Shown here: in pieces, positions 47,584 to 56,826 of the stretch | Position numbering within the stretch: position 1 is the stretch's first letter | Layout: the number at the start of each line of letters is the position of its first letter | From: Paenilisteria newyorkensis | Lineage (GTDB): Bacteria > Bacillota > Bacilli > Lactobacillales > Listeriaceae | Assembly (NCBI RefSeq): GCF_000766145.1 | Contig: NZ_JNFB01000035.1 | Span: 215,215-279,214 of the forward strand | Length of the DNA: 64,000 bases | Direction: 5' to 3' | Position numbers and translations under genes: made by a program | Notes under the pieces: model-generated | Told to the model about the DNA's origin: nothing | What the model saw: only the letters and a program-made list of their open reading frames with translations | Databases searched by the model: none

Positions 47584-48947
47584 TTTTCCACCTCATCTGG
47601 CAATTCTTCGATGGCATCCATAAAGGCACGGCCTCGAACTTCGAACGTTCTGTATTGATCCCAACTCGCGCATGCTGGTGACAGTAAAATGATATCGCCT
47701 GGATTGGATAATTCATAGGCAAGTGGCACAGCAGCCGTCACATCATGAACTTGGTGCACATCCACGCCGGCTTCTTTACCAACGCGTCCTACTTTTTCAG
47801 CTGTTTCGCCGAATGTAATCAATGTTTTTACGTTCTTGAAAAATGGTTTGAGTTCGTCGAATTCAGTACCTCGATCGAGCCCTCCAGCCAGAAGCACCAC
47901 TGGTTTATTAAAACCGCTAAGCGCGCTCTGTGTTGCCAAAATATTCGTTGCTTTGGAGTCGTTGTAGAATTTGCGTCCGTTCAGTTCTTTGACAAACTGC
48001 GTCCGATGCTCTACGCCTTTAAAAGTCTCCAACACATGCATGATTTGCTCGTTGCTCACATCACAGATTTTAGCGACAGCGATGGAAGCAAGAATATTTT
48101 CTAAGTTGTGCTCTCCTGGAAGCAGGATGTCATCACGTTTGCCGATTATTTCGTCGTAAAACATGATATTGCCATCTTTGACATAGGCGCCTTCGCCCAA
48201 TTTTTGTGTTGGCGAGAACGGAATAACTTTCGCTTTCGTACGCTTCGTCATGTTCCGCAATTCATCTTGATCCCAGTTGATAACTAAGAATTCATTTTTC
48301 GTTTGGTTTTCTTGGATGCGCCACTTGGCTTTTACATATTCTTCACGCGTTTTATGATAATCGATATGCGCCTCATAAATATTCGTGATCACCGCGATTT
48401 TCGGGCAAAATGTGCGAATCCCCATCAACTGGAACGAGGAAAGCTCCATAGCGATATACTGCTCTGCCGTCGCCTTCTCCGCAACTTCCGAACCTGGAAA
48501 ACCGATATTACCGGCAAGTAATGATTTATTTGGCGTCATTTCGTTCAGCATATGGTGCACGATGGTCGTCGTCGTTGTTTTTCCGTTTGTCCCTGTGATA
48601 CCAATGATTGGCGCGTCCGATATTTGATACGCTAGCTCGACTTCTGTAATAATCGGGATCATCAAGTCCTGCGCTTTTTTAATCATCGGGTTGTCGTACG
48701 GAATACCCGGATTTTTCACGACAAGTTCAAACCCTTCATCCAAAAGTTCCACAGGATGCGAGCCGCAGATGACTTTAATGCCCTGTTCTAGCAAGCCTTG
48801 CGCTTCTGGATTCTCACTAAACGGCTTTTGATCGTTCACTGTCACAAAGGCGCCGAGTTTATGAAGTAATGATGCCGCACTGACACCACTTCTCGCTAAG
48901 CCCAATACAAGTACTTTGCGATGCTTATATTGAATAATGTTTTTCAT
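47580..48947 (-). CDS. murD: UDP-MurNAc-L-Ala:D-Glu ligase
   Basis: Adds D-glutamate to UDP-MurNAc-L-Ala. 455 aa. [18 protein letters not shown] (UDP-binding N-domain), ATP site [26 protein letters not shown] and [20 protein letters not shown] (Mur ligase signatures). ATG 48947; 34 bp after mraY. Confidence 0.96.
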   Translation of the reverse strand: MKNIIQYKHRKVLVLGLARSGVSAASLLHKLGAFVTVNDQKPFSENPEAQGLLEQGIKVICGSHPVELLDEGFELVVKNPGIPYDNPMIKKAQDLMIPIITEVELAYQISDAPIIGITGTNGKTTTTTIVHHMLNEMTPNKSLLAGNIGFPGSEVAEKATAEQYIAMELSSFQLMGIRTFCPKIAVITNIYEAHIDYHKTREEYVKAKWRIQENQTKNEFLVINWDQDELRNMTKRTKAKVIPFSPTQKLGEGAYVKDGNIMFYDEIIGKRDDILLPGEHNLENILASIAVAKICDVSNEQIMHVLETFKGVEHRTQFVKELNGRKFYNDSKATNILATQSALSGFNKPVVLLAGGLDRGTEFDELKPFFKNVKTLITFGETAEKVGRVGKEAGVDVHQVHDVTAAVPLAYELSNPGDIILLSPACASWDQYRTFEVRGRAFMDAIEELPDEVEK

Positions 48948-48981
48948 TTTTATTCCCCCAGTTTCAACTCATTCCCATTTT

Positions 48982-49959
48982 TTAAAGGATGACGAGCAGT
49001 GCAATTATCGCACAGACAAGCCCCGCACCCCAGAAAGTGAAGACGATACGCCATTCTGACCAGCCGATATCGACATGCTCAAAGTGATGGTGAATCGGAC
49101 TCATTTTGAATAATCGTTTTCCGTTTGTTACTTTAAAGTAGAACACTTGGATGATCACCGAAGCCGTTTCGATAACGAAGACGAGTCCGATTAAAAGCAA
49201 CATCCATTCTTGTTGTAGCAAAATCGAAATCGCGGCAATCGCGCCACCAAGTGCTAACGACCCTGTGTCCCCCATGAAAATTTTTGCGGGGTTCTTGTTG
49301 AAAAGTAGGAAGCCTAGCATCGCTCCGACAATCGCCAAACAAAACATCGCTACGACATCTTGTTCTTGGAAAATCGCGATGATTCCGAATGCACCGAATG
49401 CGATAACGGAAAGCCCTGAAACCAAACCGTCCAAACCATCTGTTAAGTTCACTGCATTGGAGAATCCTACGAGCCAGAAAATCACGAAGATGAGGAAGAA
49501 CCAGCCAAGATTGATCTCTGTTGATGTGAATGGAATCGTCAGTGTGTCTGGATAACCGTTCCATCGATAAATCACGTAGAACAAGATGGAGATAACAACT
49601 TGTCCTAGAAACTTCTGCTTCGAACGCAATCCTAAGTTTTGCTTTTTCACGACTTTAATGTAGTCATCTAAAAATCCTAATGCGCCGAATAATACGAGTG
49701 GGATGAGTAGTAGCAATGCTTCACTGCCAAACCAACCGCCGATTAGCGTCATGATTACGAAACTGATAACCATCGCAAGTAAGAATACGAGGCCGCCCAT
49801 TGTCGGTGTCCCTGATTTTTTTTGATGGCTTTGTGGGCCTTCCTCACGAATACTTTGACCGAACTTTAATTTTTGCAGAAACGGGATAAATAAAGGTACC
49901 CCGATGACAGTAATAATGAAAGCCATCGCAAATGTTGTAACTATCCAATATAATGACAC
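48982..49959 (-). CDS. mraY: Phospho-MurNAc-pentapeptide translocase
   Basis: Transfers phospho-MurNAc-pentapeptide to undecaprenyl phosphate (lipid I). 325 aa, ten membrane segments. [16 protein letters not shown], catalytic Asp pair in [46 protein letters not shown] and [16 protein letters not shown] motif ([15 protein letters not shown]). Start is GTG 49957-49959 ([10 protein letters not shown]), 9 nt from GGAG and matching the family N-terminus; the TTG at 49974 is less likely. Confidence 0.95.
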   Translation of the reverse strand: MSLYWIVTTFAMAFIITVIGVPLFIPFLQKLKFGQSIREEGPQSHQKKSGTPTMGGLVFLLAMVISFVIMTLIGGWFGSEALLLLIPLVLFGALGFLDDYIKVVKKQNLGLRSKQKFLGQVVISILFYVIYRWNGYPDTLTIPFTSTEINLGWFFLIFVIFWLVGFSNAVNLTDGLDGLVSGLSVIAFGAFGIIAIFQEQDVVAMFCLAIVGAMLGFLLFNKNPAKIFMGDTGSLALGGAIAAISILLQQEWMLLLIGLVFVIETASVIIQVFYFKVTNGKRLFKMSPIHHHFEHVDIGWSEWRIVFTFWGAGLVCAIIALLVIL

Positions 49960-50010
49960 GCTTTTTCGCTCCAATCTATTTTGTATCTTTCGCTATCGTA
50001 AAATGTCCCG

Positions 50011-51516
50011 TTATAATATTTTTGCTAAAATGGCTTCGCGTGCTTCTTTGCGATCATCGAAATCATGAACAATATCGCCAATGATTTGATACGTTTCATG
50101 CCCTTTTCCAGCGATTAAAATAACATCTTCTGGATTCGCCTGCTGTACCGCAAACCGAATCGCGTCATGCCGATGTTCTTTTACCGTATACATTGCGTCT
50201 GGGACACCAGCTAGCATATCTTCAATAATCTGCATCGGCACTTCTGTCCGCGGATTATCGGATGTAAAAATCGGATCCGTCGCGTACTTCACAGCAATCT
50301 GAGCCATCTGTGGACGTTTGCCTTTATCCCGGTCACCGCCACAACCTACGACGACAAAAATGCGTCCTGTTGCAAACTCGGTCACGGTTTTCAATACATT
50401 TTCCAGACCATCTGGCGTATGCGCGTAATCCACAATCACCGGGAACTGTTGCCCCGCGTCCACGAGTTCAAACCGCCCCGCTACACCTTGCACTTTTTCA
50501 AGGGAAGCGATAATATCTGGAATCGCGTGTGGTGTTTCATTCGCCGCGTAAACCGTCGCAATTGCTGCGAGCGCGTTATACACGTTAAATTTGCCAATCA
50601 ATTTCAGCTGCACCGCGAAGACCTCATCCTGAAAATGAAGCTGGAATCCCGTTCCCTTGCTGCTAATCCGGATATCACTAGCTCGGAATGTCGCCGCGCC
50701 GTCGATGCCATACGTCAACAAACTCACGCCTGTCGCCTCAACCATCATTTTCGCGTGCGGGTCATCCCCATTAATAATCGCCGTCTTGGCTGAACCTCCG
50801 TACCCATTTCCAAGCTGGGCGAACAATAAACTTTTCGCGTGGGCGTATTCTTCCATCGTCTTATGATAATCCAAATGATCCTGCGACAAATTCGTAAATA
50901 CCGCGATGTCATATTCCGAGCCATAGACACGGCCTTGCACAAGCGCGTGTGAGGATACTTCCATGATCGCCGTTGTCACTTCCTGATCCCGCATTTGCCG
51001 GAACGTCTTTTGCAACGTTAAACTGTCAGGCGTCGTGTTCTTCGTCTCCAAAATCTCTGCGCCAATTTTGCGATACATCGTGCCAATCAAGCCCGTCGTC
51101 ACCGCATGATCCGCTAAAATGAACTCCACCAAATGGCTCACCGTCGTCTTGCCGTTCGTTCCCGTAATGCCAATCAAATTCATTTCCGCCGTTGGATACG
51201 AGTAAAACGCCGCGGCAAGCATCGCCATCGCCCGTTTCCCGTCCTGCACTAAAATAACTGGAATCGTGATATCCGCCAACATCCGCTCCGCTACAATCGC
51301 GACCGCGCCTTGTTCCTGCGCCGTTTTCGCAAACGCATGCCCGTCTACCACTTCCCCGTCGATACACACAAATAACGTACCCGCCGTCACCAATCTACTG
51401 TCCTGCTCGACACTTTCCACTTCTATATGTAGCGTATCTTCCTTGGCTTGCACCAACTGGCTATAAGGAATCGCCTGCATCAGCTTCTCTAATTCCATTT
51501 CGAACTTCCCTTCCAT
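50011..51516 (-). CDS. murE: UDP-MurNAc-dipeptide:meso-DAP ligase
   Basis: Adds meso-diaminopimelate to the peptidoglycan stem. 501 aa. ATP site [58 protein letters not shown] and the DAP-recognition motif TSDNPRTEVP (DNPR, specific for DAP rather than Lys). Two plausible starts: ATG 51516 (GGAGG at 7 nt) or ATG 51498 (MELEKLMQ, closer to homologues). Linked lysA and dapF in the window fit a DAP-type wall. Confidence 0.94.
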   Translation of the reverse strand: MEGKFEMELEKLMQAIPYSQLVQAKEDTLHIEVESVEQDSRLVTAGTLFVCIDGEVVDGHAFAKTAQEQGAVAIVAERMLADITIPVILVQDGKRAMAMLAAAFYSYPTAEMNLIGITGTNGKTTVSHLVEFILADHAVTTGLIGTMYRKIGAEILETKNTTPDSLTLQKTFRQMRDQEVTTAIMEVSSHALVQGRVYGSEYDIAVFTNLSQDHLDYHKTMEEYAHAKSLLFAQLGNGYGGSAKTAIINGDDPHAKMMVEATGVSLLTYGIDGAATFRASDIRISSKGTGFQLHFQDEVFAVQLKLIGKFNVYNALAAIATVYAANETPHAIPDIIASLEKVQGVAGRFELVDAGQQFPVIVDYAHTPDGLENVLKTVTEFATGRIFVVVGCGGDRDKGKRPQMAQIAVKYATDPIFTSDNPRTEVPMQIIEDMLAGVPDAMYTVKEHRHDAIRFAVQQANPEDVILIAGKGHETYQIIGDIVHDFDDRKEAREAILAKIL

Positions 51517-51663
51517 CTCATCGCCTCCACAGCCCAACGCAAAAAATGATATCGCAACCTCTAAAAAAACGAGTGCATATCAGCGCGCGTAACGATGACA
51601 AATCTTCTATTCTATATTAGCAAAAACAGCCGCGAAATACTAGTCTTTTAACAATGTTTCCCC

Positions 51664-51728
51664 AGCTATCAAAACAAGCAGGCACATCACGCTTACGATT
51701 CCCGAAAAAGTGTGCGCCTGCTTCTCAT
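51664..51728 (-). terminator. Terminator-like hairpin after pbpB
   Basis: Minus strand AAGCAGGCGCACA pairs with TGTGCCTGCTT (one bulge), followed by GTTTTG. It lies in the pbpB-murE gap and may split the dcw genes into two transcripts; the T run is weak, so partial read-through is likely. Confidence 0.6.
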
Positions 51729-51732
51729 TTTA

Positions 51733-53979
51733 CTAATTTAATAAAGCATTTAATCCCGTTGCCTCTTGCACTGTCGTATCCGCCGAATCCTCTTTATTAT
51801 CCTCTACTTTCGGGACTTTATTGAAATTCGGAATTTTATCAGGCGTGGTGAGATCGATTGTCACCTGCGACTTATCATTGAGCACCGATCCCGCAGAAAG
51901 ACTCTGTTTCAACACATAACCATCTCCATTGACCGTAAATGGCACACCCGTTATTTCCGAAACTTTGAGCACATCATTCTTCGCCCAATCCTTCATATCA
52001 GGAATCGTCATGTCCCCTTCTGTCATCAAAATAACCCGCTGCCCTTCTAAAATTTTCTCTCCAGCTAGTGGCAACTGTTGCACAATTTTCTTCCCGTTAC
52101 CAATCACGACTGGAATCAATTTCTTCGCTTCCAATTCTTTCTTCGCAACATCTGGTGTCTTGCCAGCCATCGAAGTCATCTCGACCGATTTTAGTTTTGC
52201 CGTATCCGCCGATTTAATGTTCAAGTATTGCAAACTGTTTTTCATCACCGGATTGAAAACTTCCGACACCGCTTTTCCGCCCGTCTCCGTACCAGATAAT
52301 TGCGGTTGTTGCATCGTCACGTACATCACAAGCTCCGGATCTTTCGCTGGCGCCATGCCCATGAAGGAGAAAATATAGTTATCATTCCCCGTCATGTAGC
52401 CACCACCATTCGGATTCGGAATCTGTGACGTTCCGGTTTTCCCAGCAATATCATAACCATCAATCGCGTACAATTTCCCAGTTCCAACCTTACCTGTAAT
52501 AACATTCCGCAACTCTTCACGCGTTTGTTTCGCCGTTGCTGCACTAATCGGTTTACCCGTCGTGACTGGCTTCGTTTCCGTCACTTTCCCCGTATTCGGA
52601 TCAACAATTTTTGACACAACGTACGGCTGTTTCATCGTACCATCACTCGCAATCGCCGTCGCACCTTGAAGCATTTGCATCATTGTCACCGTCGTACCTT
52701 GACCGAAAACCGTTGTCACCTGCTCAATTCTCCGATCAAACAGAATTTTACCAGTCGCCTCATTCGGAAGATCGATTCCCGTTTTTGCGCCAAAGCCAAA
52801 GTTTTGCAAGTACGTTTTGAATTTATCCGGACCCATACCCGCTAGGAGTTTCGCAAAAGCAACGTTACTCGAACGCTCTACGCCTTCACGATACGTAATC
52901 GAACCCCAACCAACACCAGCATTATGATCATGAATCGGGATACTACCAACGTTATACGTCCCCGATTGATAATACGCATTCGGATGATACACACCTAAAT
53001 CAATCGCCGAAGCTAGCGAGAAAATCTTCATAACCGAACCAGGCTCATACGTAATCTCAACCGGCAAATTCGCCCATTGATTCGTTAAACCTTCCTTTGT
53101 CGTCGGGTTAAACGTGTCCCGCTGACTCATCGCCAAAATCTCGCCCGTTTTCGGATTCATCACAACCGCCATCATATTCTTCGGATTATATTTCGCATCC
53201 ACCGTATTTAGCGTATCCTCCAAAAACGTCTGAATCTTCTTATCCAACGTTAAATAAATATCCTGCCCATCTTGTGCTTCTTTCACCGTACTTTTCGTAT
53301 TCGGCAAAATGTAGCCATATTTATCCGCGTCATAATTAATCGAGCCATTTTTACCCGTCAAAATGTCATTGTACGCCTTCTCAATGCCCATTTTACCAAT
53401 CAACTTCGAAATTCCATCCTTGCCCTCTTCTTGCTGCGCATAACCAATCAGATGCGAGGCAAATACACCGTTTGGATAAAATCGTTCCGCCTGTTTCGTA
53501 AACACCAAACCTGGCAATTTCGACGCTTCAATCTTGTCCTTCACTTCTGCCGATAAATTCTTCCCAGCCTTACCAAACTCAACTTGGAAGAGATTCTTCT
53601 TTTGCAGTTTCTTCAAAATATCCGCTTCTTTCATCGGCAAATATTTCGCCAAAAGCGCTGCTGTTTCTCCTTTTTCCACCACGTGATGCGGGTTTTTCGC
53701 GTCCACCGTTTGCTTCGGATCAAGCACTGCCGCCAACGTATAAGAAGCAGTGTCCTTTGCAATCACTTCGCCCTTTTGATCTAAAATAGAGCCGCGATTT
53801 GCTTCAATGACACTGCTTCGTAAATGCTGTTTAGCCGCTTTGGCCGCAAGTGGAACGCCGTTAACATCGCCAACGACTTGCATGTAAAAGAAGCGTCCGA
53901 TAACCGACAGAAAAATAACTCCAAAGATGATAAAAAGAACCAGGGCGCCTCTTCGCATGTTTCCTACTCGTTTTTTCAT
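51733..53979 (-). CDS. pbpB: Division-specific penicillin-binding protein 2B (FtsI type)
   Basis: Septal transpeptidase, class B PBP. 748 aa. N-terminal membrane anchor about residues 10-30, dimerisation domain, transpeptidase with SxxK in YEPGSVMKIFSLA, SxN in RSSNVAFAKL and KTGT in DIAGKTGTSQIP, and two C-terminal PASTA domains (about 600-725, TPDVAKKELEAKKL and IPDMKDWAKNDVLKV). Start overlaps the ftsL stop by 4 nt. It is probably a beta-lactam target. Confidence 0.95.
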   Translation of the reverse strand: MKKRVGNMRRGALVLFIIFGVIFLSVIGRFFYMQVVGDVNGVPLAAKAAKQHLRSSVIEANRGSILDQKGEVIAKDTASYTLAAVLDPKQTVDAKNPHHVVEKGETAALLAKYLPMKEADILKKLQKKNLFQVEFGKAGKNLSAEVKDKIEASKLPGLVFTKQAERFYPNGVFASHLIGYAQQEEGKDGISKLIGKMGIEKAYNDILTGKNGSINYDADKYGYILPNTKSTVKEAQDGQDIYLTLDKKIQTFLEDTLNTVDAKYNPKNMMAVVMNPKTGEILAMSQRDTFNPTTKEGLTNQWANLPVEITYEPGSVMKIFSLASAIDLGVYHPNAYYQSGTYNVGSIPIHDHNAGVGWGSITYREGVERSSNVAFAKLLAGMGPDKFKTYLQNFGFGAKTGIDLPNEATGKILFDRRIEQVTTVFGQGTTVTMMQMLQGATAIASDGTMKQPYVVSKIVDPNTGKVTETKPVTTGKPISAATAKQTREELRNVITGKVGTGKLYAIDGYDIAGKTGTSQIPNPNGGGYMTGNDNYIFSFMGMAPAKDPELVMYVTMQQPQLSGTETGGKAVSEVFNPVMKNSLQYLNIKSADTAKLKSVEMTSMAGKTPDVAKKELEAKKLIPVVIGNGKKIVQQLPLAGEKILEGQRVILMTEGDMTIPDMKDWAKNDVLKVSEITGVPFTVNGDGYVLKQSLSAGSVLNDKSQVTIDLTTPDKIPNFNKVPKVEDNKEDSADTTVQEATGLNALLN

Positions 53980-54347
53980 TTGCCTTCCACTACCTTCACA
54001 TTATCTGGATCGAGTTTCAATCCAAGTTCTTTCGCTTTTTGCCATACGCGTTCATAACGACTAAGGTCTGCCACTTCTGCCGACAAATCCTCATTCGCCT
54101 TCACTTGTTTATCTACATCTGCCTGTTTCTCTTGTATGCCTTGGTTCACGCTATATACTTGCGCTTGTACATGAATGATTTTAAAAGCAAATACCGCAAT
54201 AACGATAATAAAAACAGACGCAATCAACTTCTCGCCCAACGTTATTTTGCCACGTTTTAAAATTTGTTTTTTAGGCTGCGGTTGTGGTGCTTCCCTATGT
54301 ACGCGTTTCGGTTCCACATTCGTTTTGTAGGCTACATTGTTACTCAT
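53976..54347 (-). CDS. ftsL: Division protein FtsL
   Basis: Bitopic coiled-coil protein that forms a complex with DivIC and DivIB. 123 aa. Basic proline-rich cytoplasmic tail (about 1-38), one membrane segment about 40-58 and an extracellular leucine-zipper-like coil (about 60-105), ending LGLKLDPDNVKVVEGK. ATG 54347. It sits between rsmH and pbpB, the conserved place. Confidence 0.92.
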   Translation of the reverse strand: MSNNVAYKTNVEPKRVHREAPQPQPKKQILKRGKITLGEKLIASVFIIVIAVFAFKIIHVQAQVYSVNQGIQEKQADVDKQVKANEDLSAEVADLSRYERVWQKAKELGLKLDPDNVKVVEGK

Positions 54348-54365
54348 CTACTTCACTCCTACTTC

Positions 54366-55301
54366 CTAAATATTCCGTTCCACCACTCTAAGTTTCGCTG
54401 AACGCGCACGGTTGTTTTCTGCTAGTTCTTCCTCAGACGGGAGAATCGGTTTTCTTGTTACTAACTTCATCTTTGGCTTATATTCATCTGGAATAATCGG
54501 TAACCCTGGCGGCAGTTCTGGTCCTTTCGCTTCCTCTGTGAACATTTGTTTTGTAATACGATCTTCTAAAGAATGGAACGTAATCACGCTGATTCGTCCG
54601 CCCGGTTTCAGTAAATCCATCGCCTCTTTCAGCGAATCCTCTACTGCGCCAAGCTCGTCATTCACTGCAATCCGAATCGCTTGGAAAACCCGTTTTGCCG
54701 GATGTCCACCTTTTCGCCTTGCTGGTGCTGGAATCGCGGCTTTAATCGCATCCACTAATTCCCCAGTCGTCTCAATCGGCGCCACTTCACGCCTGCGCTC
54801 AATCTCACGCGCCACTTGCTTCGAAAATTTCTCCTCGCCATAACGGAAAAAAATACGCACAAGATCTTCATAGCGCCAATCATTCACGACATCGCGTGCC
54901 GTAAGTTCTGCCTCTTGATCCATTCGCATATCTAGCGGTGCATCCTGATGATAACTAAATCCACGTTCCCGTTCATCTAGTTGCGGTGACGAAACACCTA
55001 AATCATACAAAATCCCATCCACTTCGGTAATCCCAACTTCTAGCAATGCTTCCTTAATATATCTAAAGTTGCTTTTGATAAACGTGACCTGTCCTTCGTA
55101 TCCCTTTAATCGCTCTTTGGCGTGAGCGAGCGCCTTGTTATCTTGGTCAAACGCGAATAAATGTCCTTTTTCTGAAAGCTGACTTAGTAAGTAAGCGCTA
55201 TGCCCTGCACCACCGAGTGTGCAATCCACATAAACCCCATCCGGCTTGATATTCAAATTATCCACCGTTTCTTTTAACAATACTGTCTCATGTTGGAACA
55301 T
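54366..55301 (-). CDS. rsmH: 16S rRNA (cytosine-1402-N4) methyltransferase
   Basis: Methylates C1402 of 16S rRNA with SAM. 311 aa. [16 protein letters not shown] site [46 protein letters not shown] and [13 protein letters not shown] are all family blocks. ATG 55299-55301 follows GGAGGGG; the longer frame to 55337 overlaps mraZ. Co-transcribed with mraZ (19-bp gap). Confidence 0.95.
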   Translation of the reverse strand: MFQHETVLLKETVDNLNIKPDGVYVDCTLGGAGHSAYLLSQLSEKGHLFAFDQDNKALAHAKERLKGYEGQVTFIKSNFRYIKEALLEVGITEVDGILYDLGVSSPQLDERERGFSYHQDAPLDMRMDQEAELTARDVVNDWRYEDLVRIFFRYGEEKFSKQVAREIERRREVAPIETTGELVDAIKAAIPAPARRKGGHPAKRVFQAIRIAVNDELGAVEDSLKEAMDLLKPGGRISVITFHSLEDRITKQMFTEEAKGPELPPGLPIIPDEYKPKMKLVTRKPILPSEEELAENNRARSAKLRVVERNI

Positions 55302-55320
55302 CTTTATGCCCCTCCTCTTT

Positions 55321-55752
55321 TTAAATATCAAAGCCAATCATATTTTCGGCAATATCGGCGAACGATTCTTCGGCTTCATCAAAGAATTTATCCCATTCCG
55401 ACTTGCTCCAAATTTCAATACGACTTGCGACCCCGACAATCACCGTCTCCTTCTCGAGTTCCGCATAGCTTGTTAAATTGGACGGAATATTTATCCGACC
55501 CTGCTTATCAAGCTCACATTCCGAAGCCCCAGAAAAGAAAAAACGGGTAAAAGAACGAGCATCTTTTTTAGTCAGTGGGAGCGTTTGAATCTTCTCTTCT
55601 ACTTTCGTCCACTCATCAAGCGGATAAGCAAAGAGACATTTATCAAGCCCTCGGGTAATGACAAATTGATCCCCTAATTGTTCACGGAATTTAGATGGCA
55701 CGATTAAACGACCCTTTATATCAATGTTATGTTGATATTCGCCCATGAACAT
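55321..55752 (-). CDS. mraZ: MraZ transcriptional regulator
   Basis: Ring-forming AbrB-like DNA-binding protein that controls the dcw operon. 143 aa with the two half-repeats: [20 protein letters not shown] and [19 protein letters not shown] (each ends DxxGRxxxP-S). First gene of the dcw cluster. ATG 55750-55752 (MFMGEY) or ATG 55746. A 10-bp-periodic TGGNN array just upstream is the probable MraZ operator, so autoregulation is likely. Confidence 0.95.
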   Translation of the reverse strand: MFMGEYQHNIDIKGRLIVPSKFREQLGDQFVITRGLDKCLFAYPLDEWTKVEEKIQTLPLTKKDARSFTRFFFSGASECELDKQGRINIPSNLTSYAELEKETVIVGVASRIEIWSKSEWDKFFDEAEESFADIAENMIGFDI

Positions 55753-55782
55753 AGTCCATCCCCACTTTCTTATAAACAACTT

Positions 55783-55807
55783 TACCACAACTCCCCACTT
55801 CGCACCA
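55783..55807 (-). promoter_or_regulatory. MraZ operator (three 10-bp repeats)
   Basis: Minus strand TGGTG (55803-55807), TGGGG (55793-55797) and TGGTA (55783-55787), each pair separated by exactly 5 nt. MraZ is known to bind TGGGN direct repeats with 5-nt spacers in E. coli; the match in unit and period is seen directly. It lies 30-55 bp before the mraZ start. Confidence 0.7.
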
Positions 55808-55827
55808 CCAAAAACTAAAAAAAAGCG

Positions 55828-55861
55828 TAAAAAAGAGACTACTCACAAAAAAGAAGTCTCT
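55828..55861 (-). terminator. Terminator-like hairpin in the mraZ leader
   Basis: Minus strand AGAGACT (55855-55861) and AGTCTCT (55834-55840) form a 7-bp stem followed by six T. No minus-strand gene lies upstream, so if the mraZ promoter is upstream (TATAAC near 55878 is a candidate -10), this is an attenuator in the leader. Confidence 0.6.
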
Positions 55862-55902
55862 CAATCCACGTTATAAAGCCAATTTATCATTCTAAAAAAA
55901 AG

Positions 55903-55917
55903 TGGGTGTTAGTGGGG
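55903..55917 (+). promoter_or_regulatory. Second TGGGN pair, opposite orientation
   Basis: Plus strand TGGGT (55903-55907) and TGGGG (55913-55917) with a 5-nt spacer, in the mraZ/ankyrin divergent region. It may be a second MraZ site or coincidence. Confidence 0.35.
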
Positions 55918-56027
55918 CACACGGTAAGATAAATAACAGAAAATAGTAGTAACAACATTTTAAGCCCCAGTTAATCTCCAGTTTATTTTTATATGGCATA
56001 CTTGAGGGTAAAGAAGGAGGTCATCCG

Positions 56028-56768
56028 ATGGCAAAATTCATTCTCATTCTCACGACACTCTTACTCACCGCCTGCTCGAATGTCAACACGGAAAAAACAA
56101 CCACCAATACGCCAAAATCCACAGTAAAAAAAGAAACGGAGGAGAAAGCCATGCCGAAGAAAAACACGGCAGATTTAAATCAAGCCTTGCTCCAAGCGAT
56201 CGAGACAAACGATATCCAGCAAATCGAAACACTGCTACAAGAAGGCGCACAAGTAGATACGGTAAATACACGCGGCGAAAGCGGTCTACTCGTCGCAACG
56301 CATGCGAACAATATCCCAATGGCAAAAATATTTCTCCAACATGGCGCCAATGTCAATTTGCAAGATAAGATAGAAGATAGTCCCTTTTTATACGCCGGAG
56401 CAGAAGGTCGGACGGAGATTTTGAAATTAATGATTTCGCACCATCCCGACTACACGCTAACAAATCGCTTTGGAGGAACTGCCTTGATTCCAGCCGCTGA
56501 AAAAGGCCACCTCGCCAATGTTCAACTGCTTTTAGCCGAAACGAGCATCGATGTGAATCATGTAAACAATCCTGGCTGGACGGCACTTTTAGAAGCGATT
56601 GTGCTCTCTGACGGTGGCAAAACGCAGCAACAAATCGTGCAAGCCTTGCTGGAAAACGGCGCAGATCCAAATATCGCGGATTCAAGCGGCGTCACACCAC
56701 TTGCGCACGCGAAGCAACAAGGTTATGACGCCATTTCCAATTTATTATTAGCTCATGGCGCCAAATAA
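56028..56768 (+). CDS. Ankyrin-repeat lipoprotein
   Basis: 246 aa. Signal peptide MAKFILILTTLLLTAC with a lipobox (LTAC, Cys about residue 16), a Thr/Lys/Glu-rich linker to about residue 50, then about five ankyrin repeats (LNQALLQAIETNDIQQIETL, NTRGESGLLVATHANNIPM, DSPFLYAGAEGRTEIL, GGTALIPAAEKGHLANVQLL, SGVTPLAHAKQQGYDAI). Probably membrane-anchored outside the cell and used for protein binding; the partner is unknown. ATG 56028 follows AAGGAGG. Monocistronic, divergent from mraZ. Confidence 0.85.
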   Translation: MAKFILILTTLLLTACSNVNTEKTTTNTPKSTVKKETEEKAMPKKNTADLNQALLQAIETNDIQQIETLLQEGAQVDTVNTRGESGLLVATHANNIPMAKIFLQHGANVNLQDKIEDSPFLYAGAEGRTEILKLMISHHPDYTLTNRFGGTALIPAAEKGHLANVQLLLAETSIDVNHVNNPGWTALLEAIVLSDGGKTQQQIVQALLENGADPNIADSSGVTPLAHAKQQGYDAISNLLLAHGAK

Positions 56769-56777
56769 CACGAAAAA

Positions 56778-56822
56778 GAAGAGATAACTACCGAAATAAT
56801 TACCTCGGTCGTATCTCTTCTT
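56778..56822. terminator. Bidirectional terminator ankyrin gene / MFS gene
   Basis: AAGAGATAACTACCG pairs with CGGTCGTATCTCTT (near 56806-56819, G-U pairs allowed), with CTTTT on the plus side and CTTTTTC on the minus side. Lies between convergent genes. Confidence 0.8.
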
Positions 56823-56826
56823 TTGG

